Assembly (NCBI GenBank): GCA_029224185.1 | Contig: JANZKI010000027.1 | Span: 930,001 to 994,000 of the forward strand | From: Karalla daura | Lineage: Eukaryota > Chordata > Actinopteri > Chaetodontiformes > Leiognathidae | Reading direction: 5' to 3' | Length of the DNA: 64,000 nt | Shown here: positions 13,171 through 23,927 of the stretch, piece after piece | Position numbering within the stretch: position 1 is the stretch's first letter | Layout: every line of letters begins with the position of its first letter | Notes under the pieces: generated by a model | Database searches by the model: none | What the model saw: only the letters and a program-made list of their open reading frames with translations | What the model was told of the DNA's origin: nothing | Made by a program: the position numbers and the translations under genes

Positions 13171-13769
13171 AAAGTGTGTTGACGCATTCACCGTCGGCCA
13201 TTTGTCTCTGTAGCAACAGGCCGAAAAAGTGTTTGGAACGCCTTGTTGGGCCTGTTTTAGCCCCCTGCTTCGGAAACGGTGGGGATAAGCGATTTGAAAA
13301 AATGTGTTGACGCATTCAGTATCGGCCATTACGCAGTGCAGCAACAGGCCTAAACAGTGTTTAGAACACCTAGTTGGGCTTGTCTGCAGCCCCCTGTGTC
13401 GGAAGCGGTGAGGAAAAGCTCTTTGAAAAAGTGTGTTTACGCATTCACCATGGGCCATTACGCAGTGCAGCAACAGGCCTAAACAGTGTTTAGAGCGCCT
13501 AATTGGGCCTGTTTATAGCCCCCTGCGTAGGAAACGGTGGGGAAAAGTGCCTTGAAAAAGTGTGTTGACGCATTCACCGTTGGCCATTACCCAGTGCAGC
13601 AACAGGCCTAAACAGTGTTTAGAACGCCTAGTTGGGCCTGTTTACAGCCCCGTGCATAGGAAACTGTGGAGAAAAGCGCTTTGAAAAAGTGTGTTGTGAC
13701 GCATTCACTATCGGCCATTACGCAGTGCAGCAACAGGCCGAAACAGTGTTTAGAACGCCTAGTTGGGCC

Positions 13770-14550
13770 TGTTTATAGCCCCCTGCGTAGGAAACGGTGG
13801 GGAAAAGCGCTTTGAAAAAGTGTGTTGACGCATTCACCATCGGCCATTAGTCTCTGCAGCAACAAGCCTAAACAGTGTTTAGAACGCGTAGTTGGGCCTG
13901 TTTAAAGCCCCCTGCGTCGGAAACGGTGGGGAAAAGCGCTTTGAAAAAGTGTGTTGTGACGCATTCACTATCAGCCATTACGCAGTGCAGCAACAGGCCT
14001 AAACAGTGTTTAGAACGCCTTTTTGGGCCTGTTTACAGCCCCCTGCGTAGGAAACGGTGGGGAAAAGCGCTTTGAAAAAGTGTGTTGTGACGCATTCACT
14101 ATCAGCCATTACGCAGTGCAGAAACAGGCCTAAACAGTGTTTAGAGCGCCTTGTTGAGCCTGTTTATAGCCCCCTGCGTAGGAAACGGTGGGGAAAAGCG
14201 CTTTGAAAAAGTGTGTTGACGCATTCACCATCGGCCATTAGTCTCTGCAGCAACAAGCCTAAACAGTGTTTAGAACGCGTAGTTGGGCCTGTTTAAAGCC
14301 CCCTGCGTCGGAAACGGTGGGGAAAAGCGCTTTGAAAAAGTGTGTTGTGACGCATTCACTATCAGCCATTACGCAGTGCAGCAACAGGCCTAAACAGTGT
14401 TTAGAACGCCTTTTTGGGCCTGTTTACAGCCCCCTGCGTAGGAAACGGTGGGGAAAAGCGCTTTGAAAAAGTGTGTTGTGACGCATTCACTATCAGCCAT
14501 TACGCAGTGCAGCAACAGGCCTAAACAGTGTTTTGAGCGCCTAATTGGGC
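13770..14550 (+). repeat. 391-bp (3-monomer) tandem duplication in A3
   Basis: Two successive blocks share the order of an AGTCTCTG monomer, then a TTTAAAGCCCCCTGCGTCGG monomer, then a GTGTGTTGTGACGC monomer. The diagnostic TTAA lies at 13902 in the first and 14293 in the second, an offset of 391 bp. The same order returns at 20673 and 23461. This monomer type is the best match for the piggyBac insertion site further right. Confidence 0.75.
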
Positions 14551-14569
14551 CTGTTTATAGCCCCCTGCG

Positions 14570-16867
14570 TAGGAAACGGTGGGGAAAAGCGCTTTGAAAC
14601 AGTGTGTAAACGCATTCGCCATCGGCCATTACTCGGTGCAGCAACAGGCTTAAACATTGTTTAGAACGCCTAGTTGGGCCTGTTTACAGCCCCGTGCATA
14701 GGAAACTGTGGGGAAAAGCGCTTTGAAAAAGTGTGTTGTGACGCATTCACTCTCGGCGATAACGCAGTGCAGCAACAGGCCTAAACAGTGTTTAGAACGC
14801 CTAGTTGGGCCTGTTTTAGCCCCCTGCCGAGGAAACGGTGGGGATAAGCGCTTTGAAAAAGTGTGTTGACGCATTCACCATTGGCCATTACGCAGTGCAG
14901 CAACAGGCCTAAACAGTGTTTAGAACGCCAAGTTGGGCCTGTTTACAGCCCCGTGCATAGGAAACTGTGGAGAAAAGCGCTTTGAAAAAGTGTGTTGTGA
15001 CGCATTCACTATCGGCCATTACGCAGTGCAGCAACAGGCCTAAACAGTGTTTAGAACGCCTAGTTGGGCCTGCTTTTGCCCCCTGCCTAGGACACGGTGG
15101 GGAAAAGCGCTTTGAAAAAGTGTGTATGCATTCACCATCGGCCAATACGCAGTGCAGCAACAGGCCTAAACAGTGTTTAGAACGCCCAGCTGGGCCTGTT
15201 TACAGCCGCCTGCGTAGGAAACGGTGGGGAAAAGCGCTTTGAAACAGTGTGTCAACGCATTCGCCATCGACCATTACTCGGTGCAGCAACAGGCTTAAAC
15301 AGTGTTTAGAACGCGTAGTTGGGCCTGCTTACAGCCCCCTGTGTAGGAAACGCGCTTTGAAAAAGTGTGTTGACGCATTCACCGTCGGCCATTTGTCTCT
15401 GTAGCAACAGGCCGAAAAAGTGTTTAGAACGCCTTGTTGGGCCTGTATTAGCCCCCTGCTTCGGAAACGGTGGGGATAAGCGATTTGAAAAAATGTGTTG
15501 ACGCATTCACTATCGGCCATTACGCAGTGCAGCAAAAGGCCTAAACAGTGTTTAGAACGCCTAGTTGGGCTTGTCTACAGCCCCCTGTGTCGGAAGCGGT
15601 GAGGAAAAGCTCTTTGAAAAAGTGTGTTTACGCATTCACCATGGGCCATTACGCAGTGCAGCAACAGGCCTAAACAGTGTTTAGAGCTCCTAATTGGGCC
15701 TGTTTATAGCCCCCTGCGTAGGAAACGGTGGGGAAAAGCGCTTTGAAACAGTGTGTAAACGCATTCGCCATCGACCATTACTCGGTGCAGCAACAGGCTT
15801 AAACAGTGTTTAGAACGCCTAGTTGGGCCTGTTTACAGCCCCGTGCATAGGAAACTGTGGGGAAAAGCGCTTTGAAAAAGTGTGTTGTGACGCATTCACT
15901 CTCGGCGATAACGCAGTGCAGCAACAGGCCTAAACAGTGTTTAGAACGCCTAGTTGGGCCTGTTTTAGCCCCCTGCCGAGGAAACGGTGGGGATAAGCGC
16001 TTTGAAAAAGTGTGTTGACGCATTCACCATTGGCCATTACGCAGTGCAGCAACAGGCCTAAACAGTGTTTAGAACGCCAAGTTGGGCCTGTTTACAGCCC
16101 CGTGCATAGGAAACTGTGGAGAAAAGCGCTTTGAAAAAGTGTGTTGTGACGCATTCACTATCGGCCATTACGCAGTGCAGCAACAGGCCTAAACAGTGTT
16201 TAGAACGCCTAGTTGGGCCTGCTTTTGCCCCCTGCCTAGGACACGGTGGGGAAAAGCGCTTTGAAAAAGTGTGTATGCATTCACCATCGGCCAATACGCA
16301 GTGCAGCAACAGGCCTAAACAGTGTTTAGAACGCCCAGCTGGGCCTGTTTACAGCCGCCTGCGTAGGAAACGGTGGGGAAAAGCGCTTTGAAACAGTGTG
16401 TCAACGCATTCGCCATCGACCATTACTCGGTGCAGCAACAGGCTTAAACAGTGTTTAGAACGCGTAGTTGGGCCTGCTTACAGCCCCCTGTGTAGGAAAC
16501 GCGCTTTGAAAAAGTGTGTTGACGCATTCACCGTCGGCCATTTGTCTCTGTAGCAACAGGCCGAAAAAGTGTTTAGAACGCCTTGTTGGGCCTGTATTAG
16601 CCCCCTGCTTCGGAAACGGTGGGGATAAGCGATTTGAAAAAATGTGTTGACGCATTCACTATCGGCCATTACGCAGTGCAGCAAAAGGCCTAAACAGTGT
16701 TTAGAACGCCTAGTTGGGCTTGTCTACAGCCCCCTGTGTCGGAAGCGGTGAGGAAAAGCTCTTTGAAAAAGTGTGTTTACGCATTCACCATGGGCCATTA
16801 CGCAGTGCAGCAACAGGCCTAAACAGTGTTTAGAGCTCCTAATTGGGCCTGTTTATAGCCCCCTGCG
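14570..16867 (+). repeat. 1149-bp tandem duplication in A3 (two copies)
   Basis: Copy 1 is about 14570-15718 and copy 2 about 15719-16867. Private markers recur at an offset of 1149 bp: TCTCGGCGATAACGCAGTG (14752 and 15901), CCTGCCTAGGACACGG, GAAACGCGCTTTG, and GTTTAGAGCTCCTAATTGG (the last near the end of both copies). The copies are nearly identical, so the event looks recent. Confidence 0.8.
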
Positions 16868-19159
16868 TAGGAAACGGTGGGGAAAAGCGCTTTGAAACAG
16901 TGTGTAAACGCATTCGCCATCGACCATTACTCGGTGCAGCAACAGGCTTAAACAGTGTTTAGAACGCGTAGTTGGGCCTGCTTACAGCCCCCTGTGTAGG
17001 AAACGCGCTTTGAAAAAGTGTGTTGACGCATTCACCGTCGGCCATTTGTCTCTGTAGCAACAGGCCGAAAAAGTGTTTAGAACGCCTTGTTGGGCCTGTT
17101 TTAGCCCCCTGCTTCGGAAACGGTGGGGATAAGCGATTTGAAAAAATGTGTTGACGCATTCACTATCGGCCATTACGCAGTGCAGCAACAGGCCTAAACA
17201 GTGTTTAGAACGCCTAGTTGGGCTTGTCTACAGCCCCCTGTGTCGGAAGCGGTGAGGAAAAGCTCTTTGAAAAAGTGTGTTTACGCATTCACCATGGGCC
17301 TTTACGCAGTGCAGCAACAGGCCTAAACAGTGTTTAGAGCGCCTAATTGGGCCTGTTTATAGCCCCCTGCGTAGGAAACGGTGGGGAAAAGTTCGTTGAA
17401 AAAGTGTGTTGACGCATTCAACATGGGCCATTACACAGTGCAGCAACAGGCCTAAACAGTGTTTAGAACGCCAAGTTGGGCCTGTTTACAGCCCCGTGCA
17501 CAGGAAACTGTGGAGAAAAGCGCTTTGAAAAAGTGTGTTGTGACGCATTCACTATCGGCCATTACGCAGTGCAGCAACAGGCCTAAACAGTGTTTAGAAC
17601 GCCTAGTTGGGCCTGCTTTTGCCCCCTGCCTAGGACACGGTGGGGAAAAGCGCTTTGAAAAAGTGTGTATGCATTCACCATCGGCCAATACGCAGTGCAG
17701 CAACAGGCCTAAACAGTGTTTAGAACGCCCAGCTGGGCCTGTTTACAGCCGCCTGCGTAGGAAACGGTGGGGAAAAGCGCTTTGAAACAGTGTGTAAACG
17801 CATTCGCCATCGACCATTACTCGGTGCAGCAACAGGCTTAAACAGTGTTTAGAACGCGTAGTTGGGCCTGCTTACAGCCCCCTGTGTAGGAAACGCGCTT
17901 TGAAAAAGTGTGTTGACGCATTCACCGTCGGCCATTTGTCTCTGTAGCAACAGGCCGAAAAAGTGTTTAGAACGCCTTGTTGGGCCTGTTTTAGCCCCCT
18001 GCTTCGGAAACGGTGGGGATAAGCGATTTGAAAAAATGTGTTGACGCATTCACTATCGGCCATTACGCAGTGCAGCAACAGGCCTAAACAGTGTTTAGAA
18101 CGCCTAGTTGGGCTTGTCTACAGCCCCCTGTGTCGGAAGCGGTGAGGAAAAGCTCTTTGAAAAAGTGTGTTTACGCATTCACCATGGGCCATTACGCAGT
18201 GCAGCAACAGGCCTAAACAGTGTTTAGAGCGCCTAATTGGGCCTGTTTATAGCCCCCTGCGTAGGAAACGGTGGGGAAAAGCGCTTTGAAACAGTGTGTA
18301 AACGCATTCGCCATCGGCCATTACTCGGTGCAGCAACAGGCTTAAACAGTGTTTAGAACGCCTAGTTGGGCCTGTTTAAAGCCCCGTGCATAGGAAACTG
18401 TGGGGAAAAGCGCTTTGAAAAAGTGTGTTGTGACGCATTCACTCTCGGCGATAACGCAGTGCAGCAACAGGCCTAAACAGTGTTTAGAACGCCTAGTTGG
18501 GCCTGTTTTAGCCCCCTGCCGAGGAAACGGTGGGGATAAGCGCTTTGAAAAAGTGTGTTGACGCATTCACCATTGGCCATTACGCAGTGCAGCAACAGGC
18601 CTAAACAGTGTTTAGAACGCCTAGTTGGGCCTGCTTTTGCCCCCTGCCTAGGACACGGTGGGGAAAAGCGCTTTGAAAAAGAGTGTATGCATTCACCATC
18701 GGCCAATACGCAGTGCAGCAACAGGCCTAAACAGTGTTTAGAACGCCCAGCTGGGCCTGTTTACAGCCGCCTGCGTAGGAAACGGTGGGGAAAAGCGCTT
18801 TGAAACAGTGTGTAAACGCATTCGCCATCGACCATTACTCGGTGCAGCAACAGGCTTAAACAGTGTTTAGAACGCGTAGTTGGGCCTGCTTACAGCCCCC
18901 TGTGTAGGAAACGCGCTTTGAAAAAGTGTGTTGACGCATTCACCGTCGGCCATTTGTCTCTGTAGCAACAGGCCGAAAAAGTGTTTAGAACGCCTTGTTG
19001 GGCCTGTTTTAGCCCCCTGCTTCGGAAACGGTGGGGATAAGCGATTTGAAAAAATGTGTTGACGCATTCACTATCGGCCATTACGCAGTGCAGCAACAGG
19101 CCTAAACAGTGTTTAGAACGCCTAGTTGGGCTTGTCTACAGCCCCCTGTGTCGGAAGCG

Positions 19160-21060
19160 GTGAGGAAAAGCTCTTTGAAAAAGTGTGTTTACGCATTCAC
19201 CATGGGCCATTACGCAGTGCAGCAACAGGCCTAAACAGTGTTTAGAGCGCCTAATTGGGCCTGTTTACAGCCCCCTGCGTAGGAAACGGTGGGGAAAAGC
19301 GCTTTGAAACAGTGTGTAAACGCATTCGCCATCGGCCATTACTCGGTGCAGCAACAGGCTTAAACAGTGTTTAGAACGCCTAGTTGGGCTTGTTTAAAGC
19401 CCCGTGCATAGGAAACTGTGGGGAAAAGCGCTTTGAAAAAGTGTGTTGTGACGCATTCACTCTCGGCGATAACGCAGTGCAGCAACAGGCCTAAACAGTG
19501 TTTAGAACGCCTAGTTGGGCCTGTTTTAGCCCCCTGCCGAGGAAACGGTGGGGATAAGCGCTTTGAAAAAGTGTGTTGACGCATTCACCATTGGCCATTA
19601 CGCAGTGCAGCCACAGGCCTAAACAGTGTTTAGAACGCCCAGCTGGGCCTGTTTACAGCCGCCTGCGTAGGAAACGGTGGGGAAAAGCGCTTTGAAAGAG
19701 TCTGTAAACGCATTCGCCATCGACCATTACTCGGTGCAGCAACAGGCTTAAACAGTGTTTAGAACCCGTAGTTGGGCCTGCTTACAGCCCCCTGTGTAGG
19801 AAACGCGCTTTGAAAAAGTGTGTTGACGCATTCACCGTCGGCCATTTGTCTCTGTAGCAACAGGCCGAAAAAGTGTTTGGAACGCCTTGTTGGGCCTGTT
19901 TTAGCCCCCTGCGTAGGAAACGGTGGGGATAAGCGATTTGAAAAAATGTGTTGACGCATTCACTATCGGCCATTACGCAGTGCAGCAACAGGCCTAAACA
20001 GTGTTTAGAACGCCTAGTTGGGCTTGTCTACAGCCCCCTGTGTCGGAAGCGGTGAGGAAAAGCTCTTTGAAAAAGTGTGTTTACGCATTCACCATGGGCC
20101 ATTACGCAGTGCAGCAACAGGCCTAAACAGTGTTTAGAGCGCCTAATTGGGCCTGTTTATAGCCCCCTGCGTAGGAAACGGTGGGGAAAAGTGCGTTGAA
20201 AAAGTGTGTTGACGCATTCACCGTTGGCCATTACACAGTGCAGCAACAGGCCTAAACAGTGTTTAGAACGCCTAGTTGGGCCTGTTTACAGCCCCGTGCA
20301 TAGGAAACTGTGGGGATAAGCGATTTGAAAAAATGTGTTGACGCATTCACTATCGGCCATTACGCAGTGCAGCAACAGGCCTAAACAGTGTTTAGAACGC
20401 CTTGTTGGGCCTGTTTACAGCCCCCTGCTTCGGAAACGGTGGGGATAAGCGATTTGAAAAAATGTGTTGATGCATTCACTATCGGCCATTATGCAGTGCA
20501 GAAACAGGCCTAAACAGTGTTTAGAGCGCCTTGTTGAGCCTGTTTATAGCCCCCTGCGTAGGAAACGGTGGGGAAAAGCGCTTTGAAAAAGTGTGTTGAC
20601 GCATTCACCATCGGCCATTAGTCTCTGCAGCAACAAGCCTAAACAGTGTTTAGAACGCGTAGTTGGGCCTGTTTAAAGCCCCCTGCGTCGGAAACGGTGG
20701 GGAAAAGCGCTTTGAAAAAGTGTGTTGTGACGCATTCACTATCAGCCATTACGCAGTGCAGCAACAGGCCTAAACAGTGTTTAGAACGCCTTTTTGGGCC
20801 TGTTTACAGCCCCCTGCGTAGGAAACGGTGGGGAAAAGCGCTTTGAAAAAGTGTGTTGTGATGCATTCACTATCAGCCATTACGCAGTGCAGCAACAGGC
20901 CTAAACAGTGTTTAGAACGCCCAGTTGGGCCTGTTTACAGCCCACTGCGTAGGAAACGGTGGGGATAAGCGCTTTGAAAAAGTGTGAACGCATTCACCAT
21001 CGGCCATTAGTCTCTGCAGCAACAGACCTAAACAGTGTTTAGAACGCGTAGTTGGGCTTG
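19160..21060 (+). repeat. 2788-bp offset segmental duplication, left copy
   Basis: Matches about 21945-23850 at a constant offset of 2788 bp. Markers are TTTGAAAGAGTCTG (19692 and 22480), TAGAACCCGTAG (19760 and 22548), GCCTTTTTGGGCC (20788 and 23576) and GCAACAGACC (21020 and 23808). The right copy begins just after a short perfect hairpin at 21912-21940. Confidence 0.8.
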
Positions 21061-21911
21061 TCTACAGCCCCCTGTGTCGGAAGCGGTGAGGAAAAGCTCT
21101 TTGAAAAAGTGTGTTTACGCATTCACCATGGGCCATTACGCAGTGCAGCAACAGGCCTAAACAGTGTTTAGAGCGCCTAATTGGGCCTGTTTATAGCCCC
21201 CTGCGTAGGAAACGGTGGTGAAAAGCGCTTTGAAACAGTGTGTAAACGCATTCGCCATCGGCCATTACTCGGTGCAGCAACAGGCTTAAACAGTGTTTAG
21301 AACGCCTAGTTGGGCCTGTTTAAAGCCCCGTGCATAGGAAACTGTGGGGAAAAGCGCTTTGAAAAAGTGTGTTGTGACGCATTCACTCTCGGCGATAACG
21401 CAGTGCAGCAACAGGCCTAAACAGTGTTTAGAACGCCTAGTTGGGCCTGTTTTAGCCCCCTGCCGAGGAAACGGTGGGGATAAGCGCTTTGAAAAAGTGT
21501 GTTGACGCATTCACCATTGGCCATTACGCAGTGCAGCAACAGGCATAAACAGTGTTTAGAACGCCTAGTTGGGCCTGCTTTTGCCCCCTGCCTAGGACAC
21601 GGTGGGGAAAAGCGCTTTGAAAAAGTGTGTATGCATTCACCATCGGCCAATACGCAGTGCAGCAACAGGCCTAAACAGTGTTTAGAACGCCCAGTTGGGC
21701 CTGTTTACAGCCGCCTGCGTAGGAAACGGTGGGGAAAAGCGCTTTGAAACAGTGTGTAAACGCATTCGCCATCGACCATTACTCGGTGCAGCAACAGGCT
21801 TAAACAGTGTTTAGAACGCGTAGTTGGGCCTGCTTACAGCCCCCTGTGTAGGAAACGCGCTTTGAAAAAGTGTGTTGACGCATTCACCGTCGGCCATTTG
21901 TCTCTGTAGCA

Positions 21912-21940
21912 ACAGGCCGAAAAAGTGTTTTTCGGCCTGT
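21912..21940. repeat. Perfect snap-back hairpin at a duplication junction
   Basis: ACAGGCCGAAAAA is followed by GTG and then its exact reverse complement, TTTTTCGGCCTGT: a 13-bp stem with a 3-nt loop. The left arm is normal satellite. The right arm replaces the expected AGAACGCC and the rest of that monomer, after which the sequence resumes at GGCGGTGAGG of a different monomer. This looks like a strand that folded back, copied itself briefly and then jumped. Confidence 0.85.
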
Positions 21941-21944
21941 GAAG

Positions 21945-23850
21945 GCGGTGAGGAAAAGCTCTTTGAAAAAGTGTGTTTACGCATTCACCATGGGCCATTA
22001 CGCAGTGCAGCAACAGGCCTAAACAGTGTTTAGAGCGCCTAATTGGGCCTGTTTATAGCCCCCTGCGTAGGAAACGGTGGGGAAAAGCGCTTTGAAACAG
22101 TGTGTAAACGCATTCGCCATCGGCCATTACTCGGTGCAGCAACAGGCTTAAACAGTGTTTAGAACGCCTAGTTGGGCCTGTTTAAAGCCCCGTGCATAGG
22201 AAACTGTGGGGAAAAGCGCTTTGAAAAAGTGTGTTGTGACGCATTCACTCTCGGCGATAACGCAGTGCAGCAACAGGCCTAAACAGTGTTTAGAACGCCT
22301 AGTTGGGCCTGTTTTAGCCCCCTGCCGAGGAAACGGTGGGGATAAGCGCTTTGAAAAAGTGTGTAAACGCATTCACCATTGGCCATTACGCAGTGAAGCC
22401 ACAGGCCTAAACAGTGTTTAGAACGCCCAGCTGGGCCTGTTTACAGCCGCCTGCGTAGGAAACGGTGGGGAAAAGCGCTTTGAAAGAGTCTGTAAACGCA
22501 TTCGCCATCGACCATTACTCGGTGCAGCAACAGGCTTAAACAGTGTTTAGAACCCGTAGTTGGGCCTGCTTACAGCCCCCTGTGTAGGAAACGCGCTTTG
22601 AAAAAGTGTGTTGACGCATTCACCGTCGGACATTTGTCTCTGTAGCAACAGGCCGAAAAAGTGTTTGGAACGCCTTGTTGGGCCTGTTTTAGCCCCCTGC
22701 GTAGGAAACGGTGGGGATAAGCGATTTGAAAAAATGTGTTGACGCATTCACTATCGGCCATTACGCAGTGCAGCAACAGGCCTAAACAGTGTTTAGAACG
22801 CCTAGTTGGGCTTGTCTACAGCCCCCTGTGTCGGAAGCGGTGAGGAAAAGCTCTTTGAAAAAGTGTGTTTACGCATTCACCATGGGCCATTACGCAGTGC
22901 AGCAACAGGCCTAAACAGTGTTTAGAGCGCCTAATTGGGCCTGTTTATAGCCCCCTGCGTAGGAAACGGTGGGGAAAAGTGCGTTGAAAAAGTGTGTTGA
23001 CGCATTCACCGTTGGCCATTACACAGTGCAGCAACAGGCCTAAACAGTGTTTAGAACGCCTAGTTGGGCCTGTTTACAGCCCCGTGCATAGGAAACTGTG
23101 GGGATAAGCGATTTGAAAAAATGTGTTGACGCATTCACTATCGGCCATTACGCAGTGCAGCAACAGGCCTAAACAGTGTTTAGAACGCCTTGTTGGGCCT
23201 GTTTACAGCCCCCTGCTTCGGAAACGGTGGGGATAAGCGATTTGAAAAAATGTGTTGATGCATTCACTATCGGCCATTATGCAGTGCAGAAACAGGCCTA
23301 AACAGTGTTTAGAGCGCCTTGTTGAGCCTGTTTATAGCCCCCTGCGTAGGAAACGGTGGGGAAAAGCGCTTTGAAAAAGTGTGTTGACGCATTCACCATC
23401 GGCCATTAGTCTCTGCAGCAACAAGCCTAAACAGTGTTTAGAACGCGTAGTTGGGCCTGTTTAAAGCCCCCTGCGTCGGAAACGGTGGGGAAAAGCGCTT
23501 TGAAAAAGTGTGTTGTGACGCATTCACTATCAGCCATTACGCAGTGCAGCAACAGGCCTAAACAGTGTTTAGAACGCCTTTTTGGGCCTGTTTACAGCCC
23601 CCTGCGTAGGAAACGGTGGGGAAAAGCGCTTTGAAAAAGTGTGTTGTGACGCATTCACTATCAGCCATTACGCAGTGCAGCAACAGGCCTAAACAGTGTT
23701 TAGAACGCCCAGTTGGGCCTGTTTACAGCCCACTGCGTAGGAAACGGTGGGGATAAGCGCTTTGAAAAAGTGTGAACGCATTCACCATCGGCCATTAGTC
23801 TCTGCAGCAACAGACCTAAACAGTGTTTAGAACGCGTAGTTGGGCCTGTT
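21945..23850 (+). repeat. 2788-bp offset segmental duplication, right copy
   Basis: Second copy of the segment at about 19160-21060. It differs by scattered substitutions (for example GTCGGACATTTG for GTCGGCCATTTG near 22626). Its left edge coincides with the snap-back hairpin at 21912-21940, and its right edge lies close to the TTAA inversion breakpoint at 23924. Confidence 0.8.
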
Positions 23851-23923
23851 TACAGCCCCCTGCGTAGGAAACGGTGGGGAAAAGCGCGTTGAAAAAGTGT
23901 GTTGACGCATTCACCGTTGGCCA

Positions 23924-23927
23924 TTAA
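23924..23927. other. TTAA inversion breakpoint (left)
   Basis: At GGCCA-TTAA-ACAGGCCC the satellite changes from + to - orientation with no extra bases. In the consensus this site reads GGCCATTACGCAG, so one C-to-A change makes a TTAA here. If the block to the right is flipped, the junction becomes GGCCATTAAGCAGTGC, which is in phase with the consensus. Confidence 0.85.

Larger units (their letters stand above)
1..23923 (+). repeat. Satellite subfamily A array, forward orientation (129-bp monomer)
   Basis: Head-to-tail tandem array with a 129-bp period. Landmarks recurring once per monomer, in order, are GAAACGGTGGGGAAAAGCGC, TTTGAAAAAGTGTGTT, ACGCATTCACCAT, GGCCATTACGCAGTGCAGC, AACAGGCCTAAACAGTG, TTTAGAACGCCTAGTTGGG and CCTGTTTACAGCCCCCTGCG. 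Roughly 185 monomers fit in this stretch. Monomers differ by point changes and small indels and are organised into longer units described separately. No gene was recognised. The 60-90 codon open frames on both strands are translations of the monomer and recur at the array period. The array ends at a TTAA where the orientation reverses. Confidence 0.97.
13100..23923 (+). repeat. A3 zone: mosaic A monomers with nested local duplications
   Basis: Characterised by four monomer classes: a 3-bp expanded form (GTGTGTTGTGACGC), an 11-bp deleted form (GTAGGAAACGCGCTTTG), a form with ATTACTCGGTGCAGC, and a form in which ACGCAGTG is replaced by AGTCTCTG. Their order repeats at local offsets of 391, 1149, about 890-1018 and 2788 bp, so the zone grew by repeated segmental duplication instead of one regular HOR. 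No gene was seen. Confidence 0.75.
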
